Source of the DNA: Lachnospiraceae bacterium
Lineage (GTDB): Bacteria; Bacillota; Clostridia; Lachnospirales; Lachnospiraceae
Direction: 5' to 3'
Assembly (NCBI GenBank): GCA_009774625.1
Contig: VSOB01000034.1
Location: 1 to 35,565, forward strand
Length of the DNA: 35,565 nt
Shown here: positions 23,763 through 30,948 of the stretch, piece after piece
How the letters are laid out: each line of letters opens with the position of its first letter
How positions within the stretch are numbered: position 1 is the first letter of the stretch
Made by a program: the position numbers and the translations under genes
The notes under the pieces: model-generated
Seen by the model: the letters and a program-made list of their open reading frames with translations, nothing else
Databases searched by the model: none
What the model was told of the DNA's origin: nothing

Positions 23763-24941
23763 ATGGATAAAGCGAAAGTTATGGCAGGTGTCAAAAAATA
23801 TACAATGATTATTGCGTTATTACTGGTTACTTTGTTCTTCACATGGAGAACCGGCGGTAAAATCCTGCTTCCCCAGAATGTAAGTAACCTGATCGCACAG
23901 AATGCCTATGTGTTTGTGCTTGCAACCGGTATGCTGTTATGCATCCTGACCGGCGGCAACATTGACCTTTCTGTAGGTTCGGTTGTTTGTTTTGTAGGAG
24001 CTGTGGGCGCTACCCTGATGGAAAACAAAGGTGTGAATGTATGGGTTTCTATCCTGGTGATGATCGTGGTAGGTACCGCAATCGGCGCGTGGCAGGCGTT
24101 CTGGATTGCCTATGTGCATGTACCGCCGTTTATTACCACCCTTTCCGGCATGCTTGTATTCAGAGGTTTGAGCAATGTGGTGCTGCAGGGTATGACGGTT
24201 TCCATTACCAATGAGTTTTTTGTCAAGCTGTTCGGCGGCGGCGCAGACTGTTACATACCGGATTTCTTCGGCGGCGGGGAAGGCATGAACATTACCTGTA
24301 TGGTAGCGGGTGTACTGGCATGTGCGATCTATGTGGTGATCGTTTTAAGAGGACGTATGGCAAGAGCCAAAAAGGGCTATGAGATGGAAGCGCTGGCTCC
24401 TGCAGTGACAAAGCTGGTGGTGATCTGTCTGGTGATTCTGGCCTTCACTTACAAACTGGCACAGTATAAAGGTATCCCGACGGCGCTGCTCTGGGTTATG
24501 GTAGTGGTATTTATCTATGGATACATTACTTCCAAGACAACGACAGGACGTTATTTCTATGCAGTGGGCGGCAATGAGAAGGCCACCAAACTTTCCGGTA
24601 TCAATACAGAGCGCGTTTATTTCATTGCTTATACCAATATGGGATTTCTGGCTGCTCTGGCAGGTATGCTGACCATCGCGCGTATGACAAGTGCGCAGCC
24701 TACCTACGGACAGAACTATGAAATGGATGCGATCGGCTCCTGCTTTATCGGCGGCGCTTCCGCGTACGGCGGCGTGGGAACGGTTCCCGGCGTTATCGTA
24801 GGTGCGGTCCTGATGGGTGTGATCAACCTGGGTATGAGTATCATGGGTGTGGACGCCAACTATCAGAGAGTGGTAAAAGGTCTGGTACTTCTGGCAGCGG
24901 TAATCTTTGACGTAGTATCCAAGAAGGGCGGAAAGAACTGA
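23763..24941 (+). CDS. mmsB: CUT2 sugar ABC transporter permease, GguB/XylH type
   Basis: A 392-residue inner-membrane permease with about ten hydrophobic segments from residue 13 to 388. Conserved CUT2 features include GGNIDLSVGSVVCF, VPPFITTLSGMLVFRGL, the cytoplasmic ATPase-contact loop GRYFYAVGGNEKATKLSGIN, and the final GASAYGGVGTVPG segment. An extra loop around 168-185 (FFGGGEGMN) and a longer middle part match the XylH/GguB subgroup rather than the shorter RbsC. AAAGGAG precedes the ATG, 3 nt after the ATPase stop. It ends before an intrinsic terminator at 25014-25048. The homodimer would work with the ATPase encoded upstream and the ChvE-type lipoprotein. Confidence 0.93.
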   Translation: MDKAKVMAGVKKYTMIIALLLVTLFFTWRTGGKILLPQNVSNLIAQNAYVFVLATGMLLCILTGGNIDLSVGSVVCFVGAVGATLMENKGVNVWVSILVMIVVGTAIGAWQAFWIAYVHVPPFITTLSGMLVFRGLSNVVLQGMTVSITNEFFVKLFGGGADCYIPDFFGGGEGMNITCMVAGVLACAIYVVIVLRGRMARAKKGYEMEALAPAVTKLVVICLVILAFTYKLAQYKGIPTALLWVMVVVFIYGYITSKTTTGRYFYAVGGNEKATKLSGINTERVYFIAYTNMGFLAALAGMLTIARMTSAQPTYGQNYEMDAIGSCFIGGASAYGGVGTVPGVIVGAVLMGVINLGMSIMGVDANYQRVVKGLVLLAAVIFDVVSKKGGKN

Positions 24942-25013
24942 TCCGATATTGCCTGAGAAAGGGCAGTGCTTCAGCATGAGGCGGAAGCTGGCAGAAAAAC
25001 AGGATAAAATAAT

Positions 25014-25048
25014 ACGACCGGCGCGGCAAAGGCTGCGTCGGTCGTTTT
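25014..25048 (+). terminator. intrinsic terminator of the left transporter operon
   Basis: ACGACCGGCGC (25014-25024) pairs with GCGTCGGTCGT (25035-25045) over 11 bp with one G-T pair and a 10-nt loop, followed by TTTAT. The minus-strand side is also AT-rich, so it may serve the convergent flavoprotein gene as well. Confidence 0.75.
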
Positions 25049-25097
25049 ATGTGCAGGTTTATGCAGAGGAAATACAGGTTTGACTGATAAAAGATAG

Positions 25098-25715
25098 TTA
25101 TTGCACGGTTTTTTCAAAGTCGGATGCCGGATGCTTGCAGAGCGGGCAGATGAAGTCCTCCGGAAGCGCCTCTCCTTCATAGACATATCCGCATACCGTA
25201 CAGCGCCATACCGTTTTTCCGCCGCAGGCTCCGGCCTGCGGTTTTGGCTTGATGGAGGACTGATAATAGGCATAGGAGGCCGAAGGCACATCTGATAAAA
25301 CTTCCATATCATCCACAGAGGCGATGAACATCGTATGGCTTCCCAGATCCAGGGTCTGCTCCACGGCTGCGCTGATGTAGCCATTGGTTCCGGCTGTGAT
25401 ATAATACAGACCGTTGGAGGAACGCCTGCAGTCTGTATAGCCGGAAAATTTGTCCGCGTCCCGGCCGGACTGGAAGCCAAAATGCCGGAATGTTTCAAAA
25501 CCGGCTTTCTGGCTTAAGATGGAAATATTGAATGTTCCGCTCTGTTTCACCAGATCGTGGGTAAAGTTCATTTTGTTGACAGTGATGCTGATACGGTTGG
25601 GTTCGCTGGTGACCTGCGCCGCTGTGTTGATGATACAGCCGCTGTCCCGGCCCCCAGAGGCAGAAGTGAGGACAAACAGGCCGTAGGTCAGTTGATACAT
25701 TGTTTTGTGATCCAT
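25098..25715 (-). CDS. flavin reductase-rubredoxin fusion (high-molecular-weight rubredoxin type)
   Basis: A 205-residue fusion. Residues 1-155 form a flavin reductase-like FMN-binding split barrel (YGLFVLTSASGGRDSGCIIN, EPNRISITVNKMNFTHDLV, FNISILSQKAGFETFRHFG). Residues 168-200 form a rubredoxin domain with both iron-binding pairs: WRCTVCGYVYEG and FICPLCKHPASDF. Such proteins, known as Hrb in Moorella, pass electrons from NAD(P)H oxidoreductases to flavodiiron proteins and help anaerobes reduce oxygen or NO. AAGGAG lies 7 nt upstream of the ATG. The gene is on the opposite strand between the two sugar transporter modules, with no obvious sugar role. A 12-bp palindrome lies 43 nt upstream of its start. 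Confidence 0.93.
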   Translation of the reverse strand: MDHKTMYQLTYGLFVLTSASGGRDSGCIINTAAQVTSEPNRISITVNKMNFTHDLVKQSGTFNISILSQKAGFETFRHFGFQSGRDADKFSGYTDCRRSSNGLYYITAGTNGYISAAVEQTLDLGSHTMFIASVDDMEVLSDVPSASYAYYQSSIKPKPQAGACGGKTVWRCTVCGYVYEGEALPEDFICPLCKHPASDFEKTVQ

Positions 25716-25757
25716 GCTATTCTCCTTGTAAATGGTCTTATTGATTCTGATTTTCCG

Positions 25758-25769
25758 AACATATATGTT
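25758..25769. promoter_or_regulatory. palindrome upstream of the flavoprotein gene
   Basis: AACATATATGTT is a perfect 12-bp palindrome lying 43 nt upstream of the rubredoxin-flavoprotein start. It could be an operator, but I could not assign a regulator, and short AT-rich palindromes also arise by chance. Confidence 0.3.
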
Positions 25770-25917
25770 TTGAAATCAACATGATTCTGTGCATTCCGGA
25801 ATTATTTTATTCTATAAGTGTCGGAAGGGTTTGTCAAGAAATGGGAATAACCCTCCCGCTCACTCTGTATAAATTGTACAAAGAAGTTGTGATTTTACAC
25901 GGGAAGTATGTGGAAAA

Positions 25918-25964
25918 ATGACATTTATCATGTTCCTGAGAAAAAAATATGACAAATGTCATAT
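25918..25964. promoter_or_regulatory. two matching operator-like palindromes upstream of the RbsB-like gene
   Basis: Site 2, ATATGACAAATGTCATAT (25947-25964), is a perfect 18-bp palindrome. Site 1, ATGACATTTATCAT (25918-25931), shares the same ATGACA and TCAT ends. Their starts (25918 and 25949 for the 14-bp cores) are 31 bp apart, about three helical turns, so both face the same side of the DNA. They lie about 93-140 nt upstream of the RbsB-like start, in a spacer of about 340 nt shared with the divergent flavoprotein gene. This pattern suggests paired dimer sites, perhaps for the LuxR-type regulator of the right module. No convincing -35/-10 pair was found; TATGAT at 26009-26014 is the best -10 candidate. 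Confidence 0.5.
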
Positions 25965-26056
25965 GAAAGTTGTTACATAAAGCAGGTGCCGAAACCGTAA
26001 AAGGAAGGTATGATAAACATGTACAAAACAATAAAACTTTCAGGGAGGAAAAGAGA

Positions 26057-27115
26057 ATGAAGAAAAAAGTTTTGAGCGTATTTCTTTGTACTGCAATGGC
26101 AGTTTCCATGTTAGTGGGCTGCGGAAATTCCGGAGGAACGGAAGCAAATGCACCTGCTGAAGCTCCTGCAGAGTCAGATGCGACCGCAGATGCAGCAGCA
26201 GACGCGGCAGCCGATGCAGTGGAAGAGGCAGAGGCAGCAGTGGGAGAAAGACCGGAAGGCGGATATAAATTCGGTTATACCTGTATGGATGGTTCCAATC
26301 CGTTCTTTGTTGTTCTGGAGCAGACAATTCGTGAAGAAGTGGAAGCAAACGGCGATACACTGGTATCCTTTGACCCGGCAAACGATGTAACCCGTCAGAT
26401 CAGCGGTATTGAAGATTTGATTTCCCAGGGAATCGACGCTATGTTCCTGAATCCTGCAGAAGCAGAAGGTATTCTGCCGGCGCTGGATATGCTGAAGGAA
26501 GCAGGCATCCCGATCATCGGATTTGATACAGAAGTTGCAGATATGAGCTATCTGGTTTCCTATGCAGGTTCCGATAACTACAATGCAGGTAAGGTTTGCG
26601 GCGAAGATCTTGTTGCAAAATGTCCTGACGGCGGCCCGATCATCGTATTGGATTCCCCGACCATGAACTCTGTTGTAGACAGAACCAACGGCTTTTTGGA
26701 TGCAATCGAAGGAAAAGGCTTTGAAATCGTAGCACAGCAGGATGCAAAGGGTAATCTGGAAGTATCTATGGGCATCGCAGAGGACTTGCTTCAGGCGCAC
26801 GGCGACGTAGTGGCAATCTTTGGCGGAAATGACCCGACAGCTCTGGGCGCTCTTGCAGCAGCCAATGCAGCAGGTTTAACAGACTGCCTGATCTATGGTG
26901 TGGACGGTTCTCCTGACATTAAGGCAGAGCTTGCATCCGGGGAATCTCTGATCGAAGGTACCGGCGCACAGTCTCCCATCAGTATCGCTAAGAAATCTGT
27001 GGAAATCATGTACAATTATCTGGCAGGCGAAGAAGTAGACGACAGATATCCTGTTGAAACCTTCCTGATCACTGCTGATAATGTGGCAGATTACGGCACA
27101 GACGGATGGCAGTAA
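26057..27115 (+). CDS. RbsB-like sugar-binding lipoprotein
   Basis: A 352-residue CUT2 binding protein. The signal peptide ends in the lipobox MLVGC (C22), followed by an Ala/Glu/Asp-rich linker to about 65. The two-lobed domain shows FGYTCMDGSNPFFVVLEQTI, DLISQGIDAMFLNPAEAEG, IPIIGFDTEVADM, GSDNYNAGKVCGEDL, GGNDPTALGALAAANAAG and YGVDGSPDIKAEL. GGGAGG lies 8 nt before the ATG; the frame extends upstream without support. A terminator at 27208-27249 separates it from the ATPase gene, so binding protein mRNA should be in excess. Strong resemblance to the lipoprotein at 29947 points to a duplication. The ligand is unknown; a fructokinase gene at the end of the island makes a ketohexose or ketopentose possible. 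Confidence 0.92.
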   Translation: MKKKVLSVFLCTAMAVSMLVGCGNSGGTEANAPAEAPAESDATADAAADAAADAVEEAEAAVGERPEGGYKFGYTCMDGSNPFFVVLEQTIREEVEANGDTLVSFDPANDVTRQISGIEDLISQGIDAMFLNPAEAEGILPALDMLKEAGIPIIGFDTEVADMSYLVSYAGSDNYNAGKVCGEDLVAKCPDGGPIIVLDSPTMNSVVDRTNGFLDAIEGKGFEIVAQQDAKGNLEVSMGIAEDLLQAHGDVVAIFGGNDPTALGALAAANAAGLTDCLIYGVDGSPDIKAELASGESLIEGTGAQSPISIAKKSVEIMYNYLAGEEVDDRYPVETFLITADNVADYGTDGWQ

Positions 27116-27207
27116 GATAATCTGTAAAACAGGATTGTTTTGCAGGACCCGCGGAGGTATCGTATTAATTGCGGGACCCCTGATGGGGAAATAACAGAAA
27201 GAAATGC

Positions 27208-27249
27208 ATAGGCCATATAAATGCGTGCATCTATGTGGCCTATTTTTTT
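27208..27249 (+). terminator. intrinsic terminator between binding protein and ATPase genes
   Basis: ATAGGCCATATA (27208-27219) pairs with TATGTGGCCTAT (27232-27243) over 12 bp with one T-G pair, followed by seven T. It lies inside the transporter operon, so downstream genes probably depend on partial read-through. A smaller inverted repeat (CCCGC with GCGGG, around 27146-27174) precedes it. Confidence 0.88.
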
Positions 27250-27287
27250 AGGCAATGGATAGGACAGATAAAGGAAGGTGATAGGGT

Positions 27288-28772
27288 TTGGCTGAAGAAT
27301 ACTTACTGGAAATGAAAGGGATTCACAAACGGTTTCCGGGTGTGCTTGCGCTGAATAATGTAAGCCTTACGGTAAAGGCGGGAGAAGTGCATGCGCTTTT
27401 GGGAGAAAACGGAGCCGGGAAATCAACGTTGATCAAGGTTCTGGGCGGTATCTATATAGCGGAAGAGGGAGAAATCTTCATTGAGGGGAAAAAAGTAACC
27501 ATTGACAGTGTCAAGGCATCCCATGAAAATGGTGTGGCAATTATCCATCAGGAGCTGGTCCTGGTTCCCTATATGACAGTGGCAGAAAATATATTTCTTG
27601 GCAGAGAGCCGATGAAAGGCAAGTTCGTGGATTCCAAAAAGATGACTGACGACGCACAGGCTCTGCTGGATGCCAATGATATGCATATTTCTGCGGATAC
27701 ACTTGTGGGAAGTCTGACGATTGCCCAGCAGCAGATGGTCGAGATCGTAAAAGCCATTTCATTCAATTCCAAAATTCTGGTTATGGATGAACCGACATCT
27801 TCGATTTCCGACAAAGAAGTGGAATTTTTATTTGAAACCATGCGCAGCCTTACGGCAAAGGGCGTGGGAATCATCTACATATCGCATAAGATGAGCGAGC
27901 TGGAGCAGATCTGCGACAGGGTAACGGTTATGCGTGACGGAGAATATGTGGGAACCAGGGTAGTGAAGGAAACCACAAAGGATGATCTGATTGCCATGAT
28001 GGTTGGCCGTGAGCTGACCAACTATTATACGAGAGATTTTCTGGAGCCTGGCGATGTGATACTGCGCTGCAGCCATATATCTGACGGCAAGATGGCAAAG
28101 GATGCCAGCTTTGAGGTAAGGAAAGGTGAGATCGTGGGCTTTGCCGGGCTGGTGGGCGCCGGACGGAGCGAAGTGATGAAATGTATTTTTGGTCTGACTA
28201 AAAATTACAAGGGTGATATCGAAATAGACGGCAGCAAGGTACAGATCAATAATCCCATTGAGGCGATGAAACAGGGACTTGCACTGGTACCGGAGGACCG
28301 GAAGCTGGAGGGACTGTACAAAGTACAGAGTGTAAGATATAATTCAACCATAGAGGTGCTGGGGGACTTTATCAAGGGTATTTTTGTGAATGCTACGAAA
28401 GAAGAGGAGATCACACAGAAATATATTGATATGCTGTCTACCAAAACCCCTACGCAGGAGCAGTTGATCGGAAATCTTTCCGGCGGGAATCAGCAGAAAG
28501 TAATTATCGGAAGATGGCTTGCCACCAATCCGAAAATCCTGATTCTGGATGAGCCTACCAGAGGTGTGGATGTAGGCGCCAAATCCGAGATTTATGCGAT
28601 TATGAACGAGCTGGTAAAGCAGGGCATGTCCATCATTATGATTTCTTCGGAGCTGCCGGAAATTATCAATATGAGCGACCGTATTTATGTGATGAGTGAG
28701 GGTACAATTACGGGCTGTCTGGCAAGGGATGAGGTATCTCAGGAAGCCATTATGAAGCTGGCGGCAAATTAG
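27288..28772 (+). CDS. CUT2 sugar ABC transporter ATPase, RbsA type
   Basis: A 494-residue double-ATPase typical of RbsA. Domain 1 has Walker A GENGAGKST, a short signature TIAQQQMVEI and Walker B LVMDEPTSS. Domain 2 has the degenerate Walker A GLVGAGRSEV and the good signature LSGGNQQKV followed by LILDEPTRGVD. It starts with TTG at 27288, 7 nt after AAGGAAGGTG; no ATG is available nearby in frame. This is the second ATPase gene in the island that starts with TTG, which together with the upstream terminator would lower its level relative to the binding protein. The permease gene follows after 25 nt. Confidence 0.94.
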   Translation: MAEEYLLEMKGIHKRFPGVLALNNVSLTVKAGEVHALLGENGAGKSTLIKVLGGIYIAEEGEIFIEGKKVTIDSVKASHENGVAIIHQELVLVPYMTVAENIFLGREPMKGKFVDSKKMTDDAQALLDANDMHISADTLVGSLTIAQQQMVEIVKAISFNSKILVMDEPTSSISDKEVEFLFETMRSLTAKGVGIIYISHKMSELEQICDRVTVMRDGEYVGTRVVKETTKDDLIAMMVGRELTNYYTRDFLEPGDVILRCSHISDGKMAKDASFEVRKGEIVGFAGLVGAGRSEVMKCIFGLTKNYKGDIEIDGSKVQINNPIEAMKQGLALVPEDRKLEGLYKVQSVRYNSTIEVLGDFIKGIFVNATKEEEITQKYIDMLSTKTPTQEQLIGNLSGGNQQKVIIGRWLATNPKILILDEPTRGVDVGAKSEIYAIMNELVKQGMSIIMISSELPEIINMSDRIYVMSEGTITGCLARDEVSQEAIMKLAAN

Positions 28773-28797
28773 GGAACAGAGAAGGAGGAGAACATCT

Positions 28798-29805
28798 ATG
28801 GCTGAAGAAAAAACCGCTGCAGTTTCCAGTACTGCAGGTTCAAGATTTTCAAAAGCGGCAAAAATATATTTTAAAGAAAATTTGGGTATTATCGTGGCAC
28901 TTCTGGTATTGTGCATCTTTCTGGCGGTGAATCCGCTTACCAGCAGTTCCTTTCTGACACAGAAAAATGTATTTAATGTACTTCGTCAGATTTCCACCAA
29001 CCTGTATCTGGCCTGTGGTATGACGATGGTAATTATCCTGGGCGGTATCGATCTTTCTGTAGGTTCCATCATTGCCATGTCCGGCTGTGTGGCTGCAGGC
29101 TGTGTATCCAGATACAATCTGCCTCTGGCTGTAGCGCTGCTGTGCGGTGTGCTGGTAGGTCTGGTGGTAGGTATGTTTAACGGTTATGTGATTTCCAGTA
29201 CTACCATTCCGCCTTTTATCGTAACACTGGCTACGATGAATATTGCGAAGGGCCTTGCCTATGTATATACCGGCGGTTCTCCGGTGCGGGTAGTGACCAA
29301 GGAATGGCAGTTTGTGGGCGCAGGCTATATCGGACCGGTTCCCACACCGGTGGTTCTTCTGGTGATCGTACTGCTGGTAACGGCAATCATAATGAATAAA
29401 ACAAAGCTGGGCCGTCATCTGTACGCAGTGGGCGGTAACGCTCAGGCAGCAGAATTTTCCGGCATCAGCGTGGCAAAGGTAAAATTCCTGGTACATACGT
29501 ATTCCGGTATTATGGCAGGTCTGGCAGGTATCGTATTGGCTTCCCGTATGTATTCCGGACAGCCTACCGCAGGCGACGGCGCAGAGATGGATGCCATCGC
29601 AGCGGTAGTGGTGGGCGGCACCAGTATGGCCGGCGGCTCCGGTAAGATCGGCGGCACCATCATCGGCGGCCTGATCATCGGTGTCCTGAACAATGGCCTG
29701 AATCTGATGAATGTCAATTCCTTCTGGCAGTATGTGGTAAAGGGATGCGTTATCCTTCTGGCAGTATATCTGGACTACATCAGAAATAAAAAATCCAAGT
29801 TATAA
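28798..29805 (+). CDS. CUT2 sugar ABC transporter permease, RbsC type
   Basis: A 335-residue permease with eight to ten hydrophobic segments from about residue 30 to 328. Family features are LGGIDLSVGSIIAMSG, TTIPPFIVTLATMNIAKGLA, the coupling segment GRHLYAVGGNAQAAEFSGI, and GGTSMAGGSGKIGGTIIGG near the C-terminus. It is shorter than the GguB-type permease of the left module, fitting the ribose/ketose-type subgroup. The N-terminal 25 residues (AEEKTAAVSSTAGSRF) are polar. AAGGAGG precedes the ATG. A hairpin at 29835-29873 follows the stop before the next regulatory operon. Confidence 0.94.
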   Translation: MAEEKTAAVSSTAGSRFSKAAKIYFKENLGIIVALLVLCIFLAVNPLTSSSFLTQKNVFNVLRQISTNLYLACGMTMVIILGGIDLSVGSIIAMSGCVAAGCVSRYNLPLAVALLCGVLVGLVVGMFNGYVISSTTIPPFIVTLATMNIAKGLAYVYTGGSPVRVVTKEWQFVGAGYIGPVPTPVVLLVIVLLVTAIIMNKTKLGRHLYAVGGNAQAAEFSGISVAKVKFLVHTYSGIMAGLAGIVLASRMYSGQPTAGDGAEMDAIAAVVVGGTSMAGGSGKIGGTIIGGLIIGVLNNGLNLMNVNSFWQYVVKGCVILLAVYLDYIRNKKSKL

Positions 29806-29834
29806 TTGACAAAAAATAGGTAACACGGTACTCT
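29806..29834 (+). promoter_or_regulatory. candidate promoter of the right sensory operon
   Basis: A perfect TTGACA (29806-29811) starts directly after the permease stop codon and is followed after 17 nt by TACTCT (29829-29834), a weak -10. A transcript from here would begin inside the hairpin at 29835-29873, which makes its use uncertain. Confidence 0.4.
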
Positions 29835-29873
29835 GACACCTGGCGTCCGACTATGGGATGCCGGGTGTCTTTC
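29835..29873 (+). terminator. hairpin after the right transporter operon
   Basis: GACACCTGGCGTCC (29835-29848) pairs with GGATGCCGGGTGTC (29856-29869) over 14 bp with two wobble pairs and a 7-nt loop, followed by TTTC. The stem is strong but the T-tract is short, so some read-through into the sensory genes is likely. Confidence 0.65.
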
Positions 29874-29946
29874 ATAGAAAAAGAAGAGGATGGAAAGGCT
29901 ATCTCAAAGGGGCAGAGGACAAAGCGTGACAGCGGGAGAAGTTTCG

Positions 29947-30933
29947 ATGTGGGACAAATGGCAGGGCAGAAGAAAAATTCTATATGGAATCTGTGCGGCA
30001 GGACTGGTTTTGTCGGCTTTTTTACACGGATGTGCAGACGTATGGGAGGGCCGGGATGCCTCAGGCCGGGAACAGCAGAAGTTCGGCGCCACTTATATGA
30101 CCATGAACAATCCGTATTTTCAGGATATGAATGCGGAAATCGAAGAAATCGTGGAAGCCAACGGGGATATTCTGATTTACCGGGATCCGGCCCAGGATCA
30201 GGAAAAGCAGAATGAGCAGATCATGGATATGCTGGAGGAAGGCATCACCGGACTTTTTTTAAACCCGGTAAACTGGGAAACCGTCCGTCCCGCGCTGATT
30301 GCATGCAAGGAGGCGCAGGTCCCGGTCTTTGTGATTGACACGAATGTGTACGACGACGAATATGTGGCATTTTCCATTCTTTCGGATAATTATGATGCAG
30401 GCGTACAGTGCGCTCAGGATATGATGAAAAAGAAAAGCAGTGCCGGCATCATTGTGATCGACAGTCCGGGTACCAAATCCATAGATGACAGGGTGGCAGG
30501 ATTTCTGGATACGATAGAGGGAAAGGGAGAGTATGAGATCGTTGCCTGTCTGCATGGAATGGGAGAGCTGGAAGTTTCCATGGATGTGATGCAGGAGCTG
30601 CTCAGATCCGGCGGCGGTACACCGGATTTTAATGTAGTGCTGGGAGGCAATGATCCCACGGCGCTGGGTGCGCTGGCGGCGCTGCAGATGAATCAGATGC
30701 AGGACGGGATTCTGATCTATGGGATCGACGGTTCGCCGGACGGAAAGGTGATGATTAAGGAAGGTTATATGGAAGGCAGCAGCGCACAGCAGCCTCTTGT
30801 CATTGCCGATGAAGCTGTCTCTATGGCATATGATTATCTGGATGGGAAAGAAGTGGATAATCTGGTGATCGTACCGGTTACCATGATTACCAAAGACAAC
30901 ATCGATCAGTTTGACCTGGCAGGGTGGCAGTAA
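29947..30933 (+). CDS. RbsB-like sugar-binding lipoprotein, probable sensor partner
   Basis: A 328-residue binding protein. The signal peptide ends in the lipobox FLHGC at about C29. It shares long stretches with the transporter receptor at 26057: SDNYDAGVQCAQDM, DDRVAGFLDTIEGKGEYEIV, GELEVSMDVMQELL, GGNDPTALGALAALQ and YGIDGSPDGKVMI, and both end in GWQ. I choose the ATG at 29947, with GGGAGA 8 nt upstream; an ATG at 29890 has GAGG with no spacing. It is followed 15 nt later by a histidine kinase gene. By analogy with systems in which a binding protein works with a kinase, it probably presents the sugar to the kinase rather than to the transporter. That role is inferred. Confidence 0.88.
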   Translation: MWDKWQGRRKILYGICAAGLVLSAFLHGCADVWEGRDASGREQQKFGATYMTMNNPYFQDMNAEIEEIVEANGDILIYRDPAQDQEKQNEQIMDMLEEGITGLFLNPVNWETVRPALIACKEAQVPVFVIDTNVYDDEYVAFSILSDNYDAGVQCAQDMMKKKSSAGIIVIDSPGTKSIDDRVAGFLDTIEGKGEYEIVACLHGMGELEVSMDVMQELLRSGGGTPDFNVVLGGNDPTALGALAALQMNQMQDGILIYGIDGSPDGKVMIKEGYMEGSSAQQPLVIADEAVSMAYDYLDGKEVDNLVIVPVTMITKDNIDQFDLAGWQ

Positions 30934-30948
30934 GGAGCGGAAGGTACT

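Noticed and set aside
25964..25977. cre-like site TGAAAGTTGTTACA upstream of the RbsB-like gene
   Set aside because: The outer positions fit the catabolite-responsive element but the central CG is TT, so the match is too weak to call.
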